Origin: Peptostreptococcaceae bacterium
GTDB lineage: Bacteria; Bacillota; Clostridia; Peptostreptococcales; Peptostreptococcaceae
NCBI GenBank assembly: GCA_902363255.1
Contig: CABIZO010000003.1
Span: 248,001 to 312,000 of the forward strand
Length of the DNA: 64,000 nucleotides
Direction of reading: 5' to 3'
Positions 36,104 to 45,613 of this stretch are shown piece by piece. Positions within the stretch are counted from its first letter, which is position 1. Every line of letters begins with the position of its first letter. The notes beneath the pieces are model-generated. The model ran no database searches and was not told where the DNA came from. It worked only from the letters and a program-made list of their open reading frames with translations. The translations under genes were made by a program, and so were the position numbers.

Positions 36104-36130
36104 AAAGAGAGGAATTATCCTCTCTTTATT
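36103..36130 (+). terminator. Terminator after the CehA-like gene
   Basis: AAAGAGAGGA pairs with TCCTCTCTTT, followed by ATTAATTTTT. Confidence 0.8.
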
Positions 36131-36154
36131 AATTTTTAATAAATTTTATTCTCA

Positions 36155-36190
36155 CAAAAAAGTAGATATATTTTCAATATCTACTTTTTA
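36155..36190 (-). terminator. Terminator after the URO-D methyltransferase gene
   Basis: AAAAAGTAGATAT pairs with ATATCTACTTTTT around a 7-base loop, T-rich on the minus strand. Confidence 0.8.
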
Positions 36191-36207
36191 TAATACTAAT
36201 ATTTAGT

Positions 36208-37200
36208 TTATTTAAACATCTTACTACTAACTATGTCTATGGCTTCAGATACAGCCTCATAAACACCTTCATAAGAACTCATTGGGCCTCCCATTGTTGA
36301 GCAAGGAATAAAATATTTTGTACCACATAAGTTACATACATTTTGTGTTTCATCTAATATTTTTTCTTTTGTCCAATCAATTCTATCAACTTTACCATTA
36401 TCAATACCACCCATTATAGTAATTTTATCACCATATTCATTTATTATTTTTGGTAAATTGTTTGTTGTCAATGCCCCTTGCCATATATCAATCCCCATTT
36501 CTATCATTTCTGGTACAAATGTTTCGCAATATGAATCACTGTGATGCACTATTACCTCTACTCCATGATCTTTATAATATTTATATATTTTTTTATAACT
36601 TTCTAAGAAAAACTCTCTAAACATATCCTTTGACATAAAAGTTGATTTTTGAGTTCCCCAATCGTCATGATGGAACAATGCATCTATCTTAAAATGTTTA
36701 CATATTTGCTCAGCGTGTTTTAACTCATATTCTGTAAGATAATCAATCAACTCATGCATTGATTCAGGTTCCTCATAAAAATCAATTAAACATTCTTCTA
36801 TTCCTAAAAGATAATGACACATTTCAAATAGTCCAGAAAATTTTGTTCCTGTTACAAAATATTCATTTCTATCTACTTTATTAGCAGCCTCTACTAAAGG
36901 TTTCCAATCTTCTTCGCTAAAATCAAGACTTGGCATTTTAACATAATCTTGCCAATGAGTTATATCTTTAATTACTAAGGTCTCATCTGTATGTACCGGG
37001 AATTTTCCAGGAGTCCCCTCAGGCCATGAAAAAGTAATTCCCCAAGGATCCTTAATCATTTGACCTGGCTCAAAAAATACTGGATATTTAACTTCTAAAG
37101 GTGTACCCATTTGTAATTGAAAAGCCTCGTATTGATTAACAAAGCGATCTGGATTTCCACCATGTAATGTTTCTAATAAATTTTGTTTTTTACTTAACAT
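36208..37200 (-). CDS. URO-D-fold corrinoid methyltransferase
   Basis: This is a 330-residue protein of the uroporphyrinogen decarboxylase superfamily, in the branch that transfers methyl groups to corrinoid proteins (MtaA/MtbA/MtvB-like). There is no heme-pathway context. Candidate zinc ligands are HHSDSYC (~215) and the Cys in YFIPCSTMGG (~305). It would take a methyl group from an unknown donor and pass it to the corrinoid protein at 43842. It is divergent from a PucR-type regulator that probably controls it. GGAGG precedes the ATG. Confidence 0.83.
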   Translation of the reverse strand: MLSKKQNLLETLHGGNPDRFVNQYEAFQLQMGTPLEVKYPVFFEPGQMIKDPWGITFSWPEGTPGKFPVHTDETLVIKDITHWQDYVKMPSLDFSEEDWKPLVEAANKVDRNEYFVTGTKFSGLFEMCHYLLGIEECLIDFYEEPESMHELIDYLTEYELKHAEQICKHFKIDALFHHDDWGTQKSTFMSKDMFREFFLESYKKIYKYYKDHGVEVIVHHSDSYCETFVPEMIEMGIDIWQGALTTNNLPKIINEYGDKITIMGGIDNGKVDRIDWTKEKILDETQNVCNLCGTKYFIPCSTMGGPMSSYEGVYEAVSEAIDIVSSKMFK

Positions 37201-37319
37201 AATATCCTCCTAGATTTTTTATTTCATTAAAGTTTTGCTTTATAAATAACCCCTTCTACTATTTATTGTATAAACTATAATAATCATAGTAAATACTCAT
37301 AATATTGCTTTTTTATTCC

Positions 37320-37346
37320 AATTACACTACACTTTGTAGTGTAATT
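37320..37346. promoter_or_regulatory. Perfect inverted repeat in the URO-D / PucR divergent region
   Basis: AATTACACTAC (37320-37330) and GTAGTGTAATT (37336-37346) are perfect 11-base arms with a 5-base centre, just upstream of the PucR ribosome site. It may be an operator for the regulator itself; a 5' UTR hairpin is the alternative. Confidence 0.5.
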
Positions 37347-37367
37347 ATTTTTAGGAGGATTTTAAAT

Positions 37368-38885
37368 ATGAAACTATGTTGTAGTGTTATATTTGAAGAG
37401 TTATCTAATTATTTTAATGTAAAAACAAATAAAAATTTTTTTATGGATGAAAAAATCATTTCTCCTCTAATATATAATAATGAAATTTTACATAAAGATT
37501 ATATTTATATTATTACAGTGGAAAATATAAAAAATTTTATTGAAAATGGAGGTCATATTGGAATTTGTCTAGGCACACCTACAAATCTAGATATGTATAA
37601 AAATATGGATTTGATAATTATTGATAATACAATCAACATTTATGATATTTTTAATAAATTAGTTTTGATTTTTGCTAAATATAATCAATGGGAAAGCTCT
37701 ATTAATGACATTACCAATAAATATTTAAATATACAAGAAATATTCACATCCAGTGAGTCTATATTTTTAGAGCCAATATATCTAATCGATAATGATTTAA
37801 ATTATATTGCCTATAATAAAGCTTATAATAAAGATAAAAATCTTAATTCAGAAACTACTATTCCACTGTCTATTGCAAATAATATAAAATTAGAAACTGA
37901 TTTCAATATAATATCTAACGAGAAAGATATTTTTACATACAAATCCTCTTCAGAAGATTCTATTACTTTATGTTTCAATATAAAAATAAATGATGTTTAT
38001 AAAGCCAAACTTATATATATTTTAAACAATGAAAAATATTTATCTTCTAAAAAATATATATTTGCTTATTTCGCAAAATTTTTAGAAAAAACATATCTTC
38101 ATTATAACTATTATCCTTATAAATCTAATAATCCACAATTACATTTTCTTATTGAAAAGTTACTATTCTCAAATAAAAATATAGATAATTTTGATATAGA
38201 ATTTCATCTAAATAAATATGGTTGGAGTATAAGTGATACTTATTTAGCAATTCTAATTAAATTCATTAAAAGTAGTGAAATAAACTGGTTTGGATCATAT
38301 TTTTCTAACCAACTTGAACTAAAAATAGAAAATTCATGTGCAATCAATACTTCTAATGGTATAGTTTTAGTAGTCAACAATAGTATTTCTAAAAATTCAA
38401 AAGAAAATTTGCAACATGAATTACCTTATTTACTTAGAGAAAGTCTTTGTAAAGCCGGAGTTAGTAACACATTTAATTCATTTACTTCTTTGTCAACTTA
38501 TTATAGACAAGCTGAAATTGCTTTGTCTATAGGAGAAACTCTCAACGAAACAATTTGGTGTCATTATTTCAAAGATTATGCTCTACATTATATGATGATG
38601 AAGTCATTAGGTGAATTTACTCCATTAGAGATATGTCATAGCAGCCTACTCAAACTTAAAAATTACGATAAGCAAAGAAATACTGAATATTATAAAACAC
38701 TGTATACTTTTATTTTTCATAAGTTCAACACTTCACATGCAGCTAACGCTCTTTTTATTCATAGAACTACGCTAATATCAAGGTTAACAAAAATATTTGA
38801 AATAAGTAATATTAATCTAGATGATTATAATACAAGGCTATATCTTATGATTTCATTTTATATTATAAATTTTTTTGAAAACTAA
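37368..38885 (+). CDS. PucR/CdaR-type transcriptional regulator
   Basis: This is a 505-residue regulator with a C-terminal PucR helix-turn-helix: FNTSHAANALFIHRTTLISRLTKIFEI (cited in parts: NALFIHRTTL, SRLTKIFEI). The N-terminal ~200 residues look like a PucR N-terminal sensor domain and the middle part like a GGDEF-related CdaR domain. The divergent URO-D methyltransferase gene is the likely target. The ATG at 37368 has AGGAGG 8 bases upstream, better than the frame opening at 37305. It is a paralogue of the regulator at 45614; both end in the same motif block. Confidence 0.82.
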   Translation: MKLCCSVIFEELSNYFNVKTNKNFFMDEKIISPLIYNNEILHKDYIYIITVENIKNFIENGGHIGICLGTPTNLDMYKNMDLIIIDNTINIYDIFNKLVLIFAKYNQWESSINDITNKYLNIQEIFTSSESIFLEPIYLIDNDLNYIAYNKAYNKDKNLNSETTIPLSIANNIKLETDFNIISNEKDIFTYKSSSEDSITLCFNIKINDVYKAKLIYILNNEKYLSSKKYIFAYFAKFLEKTYLHYNYYPYKSNNPQLHFLIEKLLFSNKNIDNFDIEFHLNKYGWSISDTYLAILIKFIKSSEINWFGSYFSNQLELKIENSCAINTSNGIVLVVNNSISKNSKENLQHELPYLLRESLCKAGVSNTFNSFTSLSTYYRQAEIALSIGETLNETIWCHYFKDYALHYMMMKSLGEFTPLEICHSSLLKLKNYDKQRNTEYYKTLYTFIFHKFNTSHAANALFIHRTTLISRLTKIFEISNINLDDYNTRLYLMISFYIINFFEN

Positions 38886-38907
38886 AATTCACTTTACTCA
38901 TATAAAT

Positions 38908-38944
38908 AAAAAAGGATGTCACTTGACTAATGTGACATCCTTTT
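38908..38944 (+). terminator. Bidirectional terminator between PucR and MerR genes
   Basis: AAAAAGGATGTCAC pairs with GTGACATCCTTTT, T-runs on both strands. Confidence 0.85.
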
Positions 38945-39752
38945 AGCATTTAATAGGTATTTGGATTTCTGTAATAAACTCATCTTTGTTTTCCGTCTCA
39001 TGTATGTCTATTTTATAAATTTCCATAGGGCTACCCGTTATTATTAATTTGTTTTCGTCAATAAAGTCAAACATATTCTGTATATGTTCTTTATTATTTA
39101 CATAATCACCGCTATAAGTTAAAGTTACATAATAACCTTCTTCAAAAACAATATTATAGTCTTTAGCATTATCTTTTAATAAACAAAATACTGATTCGAA
39201 GTCAGTCGTTATTCCATTGTTTATTGACTCCATATTAAATAGTGATCCAACATTATTATTTCCTAGAATACCAAACTTATTATTATGATCTTTTTGAAGC
39301 TTCTGTATTAATAAATCAAAATCTTCATCTCTTTTAATTTGACCATTTAATATTAATCCTTTTCGTTTCTTTAAATACGATAATTCTATACTATTTAAGT
39401 TTGAATTCTTTGCTGTATTTTCTATGGATTCCATTCTCTTTCTCATATTTTCTTTTTGCTTTAATAATTTTAATATTTGATCGTCTAATAAAGTTATCCC
39501 GTTCTCAAGTAATTTATTAGTAGAATTCAAGTCTCTATTTTCTAAATACTCTTTAATCATTTTAAAAGAGAAGCCTAAACTTTTTAATTCTTTTATTAGA
39601 TTAAGTCTCCAAATATCAGAAACACTATAAAGTCTATATCCATTGTCATCTCTAGTAGGCTTAATTATGCCTAACTTTTCATAATACATAAGTGAATCTC
39701 TACTCATGTCATACATTTCAGATATTTCTCCAATTTTGTAATAATCTTTCAT
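38943..39752 (-). CDS. MerR-family regulator
   Basis: This is a 269-residue regulator with an N-terminal MerR winged helix (YKIGEISEMYDMSRDSLMYYE, given here as YKIGEISEMYDMSR; then NGYRLYSVSDIWRL) and a coiled linker (~75-125). A C-terminal effector domain is probably of BmrR/GyrI type. It is divergent from a MATE pump with a 19-bp-spacer promoter between them, the arrangement of drug-sensing MerR/efflux pairs. GGAGC lies before the ATG. Confidence 0.85.
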   Translation of the reverse strand: MKDYYKIGEISEMYDMSRDSLMYYEKLGIIKPTRDDNGYRLYSVSDIWRLNLIKELKSLGFSFKMIKEYLENRDLNSTNKLLENGITLLDDQILKLLKQKENMRKRMESIENTAKNSNLNSIELSYLKKRKGLILNGQIKRDEDFDLLIQKLQKDHNNKFGILGNNNVGSLFNMESINNGITTDFESVFCLLKDNAKDYNIVFEEGYYVTLTYSGDYVNNKEHIQNMFDFIDENKLIITGSPMEIYKIDIHETENKDEFITEIQIPIKC

Positions 39753-39842
39753 TTTTGCTCCTTTTTTAATACATACTGAAATATATTATTTCACAAAGAA
39801 ATAATTTTTTCAATAAATTTAAAAAATATTTACTTATTTTTA

Positions 39843-39873
39843 TTGACCTTAGTATTATACCAAGGATTAAGAT
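39843..39873 (+). promoter_or_regulatory. MerR-type promoter/operator of the MATE gene
   Basis: TTGACC (39843-39848) and TAAGAT (39868-39873) are 19 bases apart, too far for SigA alone, which is the signature of MerR-activated promoters. The spacer holds the dyad CCTTAGTATTATACCAAGG (39847-39865), with one mismatch per arm. The ATG follows 22 bases later. Confidence 0.8.
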
Positions 39874-39894
39874 ATAAATATAAGGAGTGATATA

Positions 39895-41256
39895 ATGACA
39901 AAAAGTTTATTTAAACAATTTCTAAGGTACTTGGGACCTTCTGTTGTTGCCATGTGGGTTTTCTCCCTATATACAATAATTGATGGAATATTTGTTAGTA
40001 AAGGTGTTGGAGAATTAGCCTTAGCTGCAGTAAATATTTCTATGCCTTTTATTAATTTTGTATTTGCCATATCTGTGTTATTTTCCACAGGTGCATCTAC
40101 AGTTATAGCCATGTATCTTGGAAAAAAAGATTTAGAAAAGGCAAATGAAGCTTTTTCACTTAACTTATTTACTATTACAATTCTTGCTATCATAATAACA
40201 GTTACATCTATTTTAGGACTTAACTATCTTGCTAAAATTTTAGGTGCAACTCCAGATACTATAGGTTATGTTAAGGATTATTTATTTATAATATCATTAT
40301 TTAACATATTCTTTATTGTTTCTTATTCTTTAGAAGTTATAGTAAAAGCTGATGGGTTTCCATTCTTAGCAACGATTGGTGTTGTAATTTCAGCTGTAAC
40401 AAATATAGTTTTAGATTATATTTTTGTTATAATACTAGGCTATGGTGTAAAAGGCGCTGCTTTTGCCACTGGTATAGCTCAAATATTTTCAACTTTATTT
40501 TTCTTAAGCCACTTCTTAAGAAAGAAATCAACTTTAAGATTTGTTAAGTTTAAATTTAGCTTTAATACAATAAAAAGAATAATTTCTTTAGGATTCCCAG
40601 ATTGTACTTCAGAACTAAGCGTGGGAATAGTTACAATATTATTTAACCAAACATTACTTAGACTAATAGGTCAAGATGCACTAATATCTTATAGTGTAAT
40701 TTGTTATGTTAATACATTAATACTTATGACAATGATTGGAATAACTCAAGGTGCTCAACCTTTAATAAGCTTTTATTTTGGTGCAGATGAGATTGATAAA
40801 GTTAATCATTTATTAAAAATGGGGCTTAAAACAGTGCTAGTAACTTCCATCGTAGTATTTGTATCATCCATATTATTTGCTACCAATATTACTAGCTTAT
40901 TTATAAATCCTAATGAAACTCAATTATTTAATTCAACAGTTTCTGTGTTTAAATTATACTCAATTTCATTCTTATTTGTAGGATTTAACTTAATTATTTC
41001 AGGTTTTTTTGTAGCCATAGAGCAACCTTTATTTTCTTCTATAATTTCTCTTGGAAGAAGCTTGGTATTAGTAACAATAAGTTTATTCTTAATAACTAAG
41101 TTATTTGGTGGTGATGCAATATGGATTACTACTGCAGTATCCGAATTTGTTTGTTTAATTATTGCCCTATCTTTATTATTTAAATTCTTTAGAAAGAAAA
41201 GGTTAAATAATGATAAATCATCATCTAAAATTATGGAAGATTCCATATTTTTATAA
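39895..41256 (+). CDS. MATE-family multidrug efflux pump
   Basis: This is a 453-residue permease with 12 membrane spans in two halves. The MATE signatures are the N-terminal SVVAMWVFSLYTIIDGIFV stretch and NITQGAQPLISFYFG-like segments (IGITQGAQPLISFYFG). It exports cationic drugs or toxic metabolites using Na or H gradients. AAGGAG lies 8 bases before the ATG. It is controlled by the divergent MerR protein. The MerR/MATE pair separates the URO-D/PucR genes from the rest of the corrinoid cluster. Confidence 0.9.
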   Translation: MTKSLFKQFLRYLGPSVVAMWVFSLYTIIDGIFVSKGVGELALAAVNISMPFINFVFAISVLFSTGASTVIAMYLGKKDLEKANEAFSLNLFTITILAIIITVTSILGLNYLAKILGATPDTIGYVKDYLFIISLFNIFFIVSYSLEVIVKADGFPFLATIGVVISAVTNIVLDYIFVIILGYGVKGAAFATGIAQIFSTLFFLSHFLRKKSTLRFVKFKFSFNTIKRIISLGFPDCTSELSVGIVTILFNQTLLRLIGQDALISYSVICYVNTLILMTMIGITQGAQPLISFYFGADEIDKVNHLLKMGLKTVLVTSIVVFVSSILFATNITSLFINPNETQLFNSTVSVFKLYSISFLFVGFNLIISGFFVAIEQPLFSSIISLGRSLVLVTISLFLITKLFGGDAIWITTAVSEFVCLIIALSLLFKFFRKKRLNNDKSSSKIMEDSIFL

Positions 41257-41273
41257 ATTCCATACTCAAATAT

Positions 41274-41316
41274 AAAAATATGGTGTGACACTAAAAAAGT
41301 ATCACACCATATTTTT
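41274..41316. terminator. Bidirectional terminator between MATE and corrinoid activator
   Basis: AAAAATATGGTGTGA pairs with TCACACCATATTTTT around a 13-base loop. Confidence 0.85.
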
Positions 41317-41333
41317 AACTAATAAAAGTTACT

Positions 41334-43145
41334 TTATTCAAATGTCATTCCATCAACAAAATATTCTTGAAAATCTTGCCTTTTAGATAACTCTATATAC
41401 ATACATTTATCTATTATTTCATTTGTTCTCTTTCTTTGTTCTTCTGATAATAAATATTTTTTTGCACCAAATCCTGCACAATTACCAATGGAGATAATTT
41501 TACCCTTTAATTCTCTTGGCATCATTCCTATTTCTAGACAACTTTGTACATTCATAAAGTTACCAAAGCCACCTCCAATATAGACATGTTCTATATCATC
41601 AAATGTTAGATTAGCCTCTTTTAATAATATATTTATACCTGCACTTATTGCTGCTTTAGCTAATTGCACTTCTCTTATATCTTTTTGAGTTATTGATATT
41701 AAACCTTCGTTTTCATTTCGTGCTAATATAAATTCTTTCATGTCATTATTAACCAAACGTAATTTTAATTTTTCATCTTCGATTTCTTCTCTGTCTAATA
41801 ATTTTCCAGTTGCATCCATAATATTATACTTTAGAATTTGAGCTACAATATCTAATACTCCTGATCCACATATTCCTATAGGATTAGCATTTTCAATAGT
41901 TTCGTAAATGCTATCTTTTCCTAAATCAACTTTACTAATTGCACCTCTTACTCCACCTATACCATATTTTATATTAGCTCCTTCAAACGCCGGTCCTGCT
42001 GCTGTAGCGCAAGTTATAATTTTTTCATTATTTCCAATTGCCATTTCACCATTAGTTCCTAAATCTAACAATAATGAATATTTATCATTTTTCATTAAAT
42101 TAGAAGATAATATTCCTGCTGTTATATCACTTCCCACATAGCTCGCAATACCTGGTACTATGCTTATTATTCCGTTTATATTTATTCCTAGCTTAGCAGA
42201 TTCAATATTTAATTCTTCTGTAGTTACAGGGATATATGGTGCAAGAGAAATATTTTTACATGGTAAACCAAGCAATAAATGTATCATAGTTGTATTTCCT
42301 ACAATTACACAATTATAAATATATTCATGCTTAATATTATTATTTTTACACAAAATATCTATCATATTATTTAGTTGGTTAATAATACTATTTTGTAAGC
42401 AGCTTAATCCATCATCTTTCTCCATTGTATAATTAATTCTTGAAATTACATCTGATCCATAGTTTCTTTGTTTATTTACTTGAGATATTACTCCTACATC
42501 TTCTCCGGTAATTAAATTTATCATATACATAGCAATTGTTGTTGTGCCTATGTCTATAGCTAACCCAAAACTATCTTTATATTTATCTTTTCCTTGTAAA
42601 TCAAATAGTTTATTATCATAAATAGTTGCTGTCACATCATAGTTTTCATTTTTTAATATTTCATCTACTTTTGCTAAAAACTTTATATCAATTTCTAAAT
42701 TATTAATATTTAAAGAATCCATCAGTCTTTTATGACTACTTCTTTGATCTTCTAGCGAAGGTTTATCTACTTTCAAATTCACTTTTTTTATTATTGGGTC
42801 AACTTCTAGTTTTTCTTCCATACCATCAATCAAAACCTGCATATCATCTTTTCTTGATGGTATAATTATTTCCAAATCGTTATTTATTTTTAATGTACAA
42901 GATAATCTATAACCTTCATTTAACTTCTCTTTACTAATATGTTTTATATCTTGACTTGAACAAGGAATATTTCTACTAATTATTTTAACCTTACATTTTC
43001 CACAATTTCCTTTTCCACTACAACTATTTTCTAGAGTAATATCATTATTTTTAAGAATATCTAATAAATTTTCATTTTTATTTGCTATAATTTCTTTAAC
43101 TTTTCCAAATTCATTTTTTACTAATAATTTATATTCGCATCCCAT
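41334..43145 (-). CDS. Corrinoid reactivation ATPase with 2Fe-2S domain (RACo-like)
   Basis: This is a 603-residue protein. An N-terminal plant-type [2Fe-2S] ferredoxin domain (~1-90) has CSGKGNCGKC plus a later Cys in YRLSC. After a linker comes an ASKHA ATPase (~190-603) with AIDIGTTTIAMYMI, LLLDLGTNGEMAIG and VYIGGGFGNF. RACo-type proteins use ATP to reduce corrinoid protein Co(II) back to Co(I), restoring methyl transfer. Its place beside the corrinoid protein and methyltransferases fits exactly. Confidence 0.9.
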   Translation of the reverse strand: MGCEYKLLVKNEFGKVKEIIANKNENLLDILKNNDITLENSCSGKGNCGKCKVKIISRNIPCSSQDIKHISKEKLNEGYRLSCTLKINNDLEIIIPSRKDDMQVLIDGMEEKLEVDPIIKKVNLKVDKPSLEDQRSSHKRLMDSLNINNLEIDIKFLAKVDEILKNENYDVTATIYDNKLFDLQGKDKYKDSFGLAIDIGTTTIAMYMINLITGEDVGVISQVNKQRNYGSDVISRINYTMEKDDGLSCLQNSIINQLNNMIDILCKNNNIKHEYIYNCVIVGNTTMIHLLLGLPCKNISLAPYIPVTTEELNIESAKLGININGIISIVPGIASYVGSDITAGILSSNLMKNDKYSLLLDLGTNGEMAIGNNEKIITCATAAGPAFEGANIKYGIGGVRGAISKVDLGKDSIYETIENANPIGICGSGVLDIVAQILKYNIMDATGKLLDREEIEDEKLKLRLVNNDMKEFILARNENEGLISITQKDIREVQLAKAAISAGINILLKEANLTFDDIEHVYIGGGFGNFMNVQSCLEIGMMPRELKGKIISIGNCAGFGAKKYLLSEEQRKRTNEIIDKCMYIELSKRQDFQEYFVDGMTFE

Positions 43146-43175
43146 AAAACTACCACCTTCTTATTAAGTAACATC

Positions 43176-43715
43176 CTACTCTATTAGAAAGCATCCCGTA
43201 TATGCCAATATATTTGGGCCATAATAATATTTCACATTATTATCAATACAAACCTGGCTAACTAACATTCCATATGCTTCCATAGATGATAATATATTTT
43301 GGGGAAATCTACATGGTTCATCTGGATAAGTGCATGTTTTACACTTAATACAACTTCCTACTCCTAATGAAAATACATTATCATATTCTTTTTTTAGTTC
43401 ATCAGAAAACTTAAGAAAAAGATTTTTGTGTTTTTTTTCTATTTCAACCATACTTTCAAAATCCATAGAGTCTTCTAATTTTCCAACAGTCTGAACAATT
43501 ATTCCAACTTTATATTTTTTTATTCTTTCTTCACACTTTTCTAAACTTCCACAACCTGGAGGACAAGCCCAGTTTTTATCATACTGATTACATTTATTAG
43601 CCGCACACATTTCCCTTACTTCTGGCATAAGTTTTATTGTTGAGCAATCTAATTTAGCTGAAACTGAAAATCCCATATCTAAAGCTTTTTTTATAATTAA
43701 ATCTAAGTCTACCAA
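43176..43715 (-). CDS. DUF2284 Cys-rich metal-binding protein
   Basis: This is a protein of about 179 residues with many Cys: MCAANKCNQYDKNWACPPGCG in the N-terminal part (cited as NKCNQYDKNWACPPGCG), and CIKCKTCTYPDEPCRFP near residue 130. The DUF2284 family often occurs with corrinoid systems and probably carries Fe-S or cobalt-related chemistry, but the function is unproven. A GTG at 43727 abuts the ribosome site; TTG at 43715 has AGGTGGTG 6 bases upstream and is preferred. Confidence 0.7.
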   Translation of the reverse strand: MVDLDLIIKKALDMGFSVSAKLDCSTIKLMPEVREMCAANKCNQYDKNWACPPGCGSLEKCEERIKKYKVGIIVQTVGKLEDSMDFESMVEIEKKHKNLFLKFSDELKKEYDNVFSLGVGSCIKCKTCTYPDEPCRFPQNILSSMEAYGMLVSQVCIDNNVKYYYGPNILAYTGCFLIE

Positions 43716-43763
43716 ATAGTCCACCACCTATATATTTCAAATAATACTACAACAATAGAATAA

Positions 43764-43798
43764 AGGAGCACTTATTATATATAATATTAAGTACTCCT
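43764..43798 (-). terminator. Hairpin between corrinoid protein and DUF2284 genes
   Basis: GGAG-ACTTA and TTAAGT-CTCC arms form a stem around a 12-base AT centre. The T tail is weak, so it may attenuate between DUF2284 and the corrinoid protein gene. Confidence 0.45.
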
Positions 43799-43841
43799 CA
43801 TATTCGTGGGTTTATATTAAATTTTAGGATTCTATATATTA

Positions 43842-44489
43842 TTATGCAACTGTGCTAGAAACAAATGATTTTGCTACTTGAGCTGCAGAAGCTGCATCTT
43901 CAGTATAAGCCTCAGCTCCAATTTCATCTGCAAATCCTTGAGTTATAGGAGCACCACCAACCATTATTTTTATTCTATCTCTTACATCAGAATCTAAAAG
44001 TGCTTTTACTGTATCTTTCATTGCTGGCATAGTAGTTGTAAGTAGTGCTGACACACAAACTATAGATACATCTTCATTTTCTTTTGCTGCACTAACAAAT
44101 TTTTCAACAGGAACATCAACACCTAAATCTATAACTTCAAATCCAGCACTTTCCATCATCATGGCAACTAAGTTTTTACCTATATCATGTAAATCTCCTG
44201 CAACGGTTCCAATTACTAACTTACCAACAGATACTGTATTATCACCTGCAAGATGAGGCTTTAAAACTTCAACACCTTTTTTCATAGCACGAGCTGCAAC
44301 TAACATTTCTGGTACAAATATTTCATTATTTTTGAATTTTTCCCCAACTATACTCATAGCATCTATCATACCTTTATTAAGTATTTCAGCTGGATCTAAA
44401 CCTTCATTTATTGCTTCTTGTACTAACCCTCCAACTATTTTTGACTTTCCTGATTGTACTGCATTTGATACATCTTGAATTTTAGACAT
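43842..44489 (-). CDS. Corrinoid (B12-binding) methyl carrier protein
   Basis: This is a 215-residue MtaC/MttC/MtmC-like carrier. A helical cap (~1-85) precedes a Rossmann B12-binding domain (~90-215). The signature GDLHDIGKN supplies the His (~105) that ligates cobalt from below. VGGAPITQGFADEIGAEAY follows. It shuttles a methyl group between the URO-D methyltransferase and the methyl-THF methyltransferase. GGGGG precedes the ATG. It is the middle gene of the methyl-transfer operon. Confidence 0.93.
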   Translation of the reverse strand: MSKIQDVSNAVQSGKSKIVGGLVQEAINEGLDPAEILNKGMIDAMSIVGEKFKNNEIFVPEMLVAARAMKKGVEVLKPHLAGDNTVSVGKLVIGTVAGDLHDIGKNLVAMMMESAGFEVIDLGVDVPVEKFVSAAKENEDVSIVCVSALLTTTMPAMKDTVKALLDSDVRDRIKIMVGGAPITQGFADEIGAEAYTEDAASAAQVAKSFVSSTVA

Positions 44490-44580
44490 TTAAAAATTCC
44501 CCCTTAACCAGTTTTATTTATATTTAATAACCCTTATATTTTAAATACTACATTTGATAGTGTTAATTATGATCTATATA

Positions 44581-45396
44581 TTATGCTTTTACTTCAGCTA
44601 ACTTACCTATAAGACCCTCTCTATATGCACCTATATACTCTAAACAATATTCATCATTTTCAAGTAAAGCATCTGTTGCATATATCATACCTAACATATC
44701 TCTATTAGTTGGATCTACTATGGCGCTATCCATGCCTGCATTCATTGCCAATACCATAAATGCTTGGTTGATATTTTTTCTAGCTGGCAAACCAAATGAA
44801 ATATTACTAAGACCACTTGTGATATGAATAGTCGGATATTCTGATTTTATTTGTCTACAGCATTCAGCAAACACTGTTAATGCTTGCTCATCTGTTGCTA
44901 AAGTAACTACTAAAGGATCTATATGTAATCTAGATGGATCAATTTTATATTCCTTTGCTTTTTCCATTATGCCATGGAATACTTCCATTCTTCTTTCCAC
45001 TGAATCTGGTATTCCCTTATCATCACAAAGTAACGCTACACATTCCCATTTAGTATTTGCAATAGCTGGAAATATAACATCAATTTTGTCTCCTTCTAAA
45101 GATACTGAGTTTACTAATCCTGGTTTATTGCAAAACTTAAGAGCCTCTACACAAGAATGAGGGCTTGGACTATCTACACATATTGGTGTATCTGTAACTT
45201 CTTGTACTAAATCAATTAGCCATTTTAAAGTATCTACTTCTATATCTTCTTTTACTGATGCACATACATCTATATATGTTGCATTTGCATCAGCTTGAAT
45301 TTTAGCTCTATTTCTTATGAAATCTGCATCTTTTTCTTCAATAGCTTTTCCCACAACAGGTATTGAACCATTAATTTTTTCACCTATTATAATCAT
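44581..45396 (-). CDS. Methyltetrahydrofolate:corrinoid methyltransferase (DHPS fold)
   Basis: This is a 271-residue pterin-binding TIM barrel of the AcsE/MtgA/MtvA type: IGEKINGS at the N-terminus, ANATYIDVCAS, TPICVDSPSP, and the C-terminal MIYATDALL. It moves the methyl group from the corrinoid protein onto tetrahydrofolate, feeding C1 metabolism. GGAGGGG lies before the ATG. It is the first gene of the minus-strand operon methyltransferase-corrinoid protein-DUF2284-activator, and is divergent from a PucR regulator. Confidence 0.92.
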   Translation of the reverse strand: MIIIGEKINGSIPVVGKAIEEKDADFIRNRAKIQADANATYIDVCASVKEDIEVDTLKWLIDLVQEVTDTPICVDSPSPHSCVEALKFCNKPGLVNSVSLEGDKIDVIFPAIANTKWECVALLCDDKGIPDSVERRMEVFHGIMEKAKEYKIDPSRLHIDPLVVTLATDEQALTVFAECCRQIKSEYPTIHITSGLSNISFGLPARKNINQAFMVLAMNAGMDSAIVDPTNRDMLGMIYATDALLENDEYCLEYIGAYREGLIGKLAEVKA

Positions 45397-45554
45397 CTTT
45401 ACCCCTCCAACTATTTGTATTAAATTAAAAATTAAATAATTATTTACTTACACATAAAAAACTAATCTATTTAGTTATATATACTCAATTTTCTAAATTG
45501 CATTTAATATAATTGTATCATCCAATTTTTTATAAATAAATGCTACAACATTAT

Positions 45555-45571
45555 TGATATTATAAATATCA
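45555..45571. promoter_or_regulatory. Short dyad upstream of the second PucR gene
   Basis: TGATATT (45555-45561) and AATATCA (45565-45571) are perfect 7-base arms in the divergent region between the PucR gene and the methyl-transfer operon. It does not match the repeat at 37320, so any operator role is tentative. Confidence 0.3.
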
Positions 45572-45613
45572 TTTCGTACAATATGTAGTAGGAGATCATT
45601 CTGGAGGTGTTTT

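Noticed and set aside
36208..37200. Considered as HemE (uroporphyrinogen decarboxylase)
   Set aside because: There are no heme genes nearby, and the neighbours are corrinoid methyl-transfer proteins.
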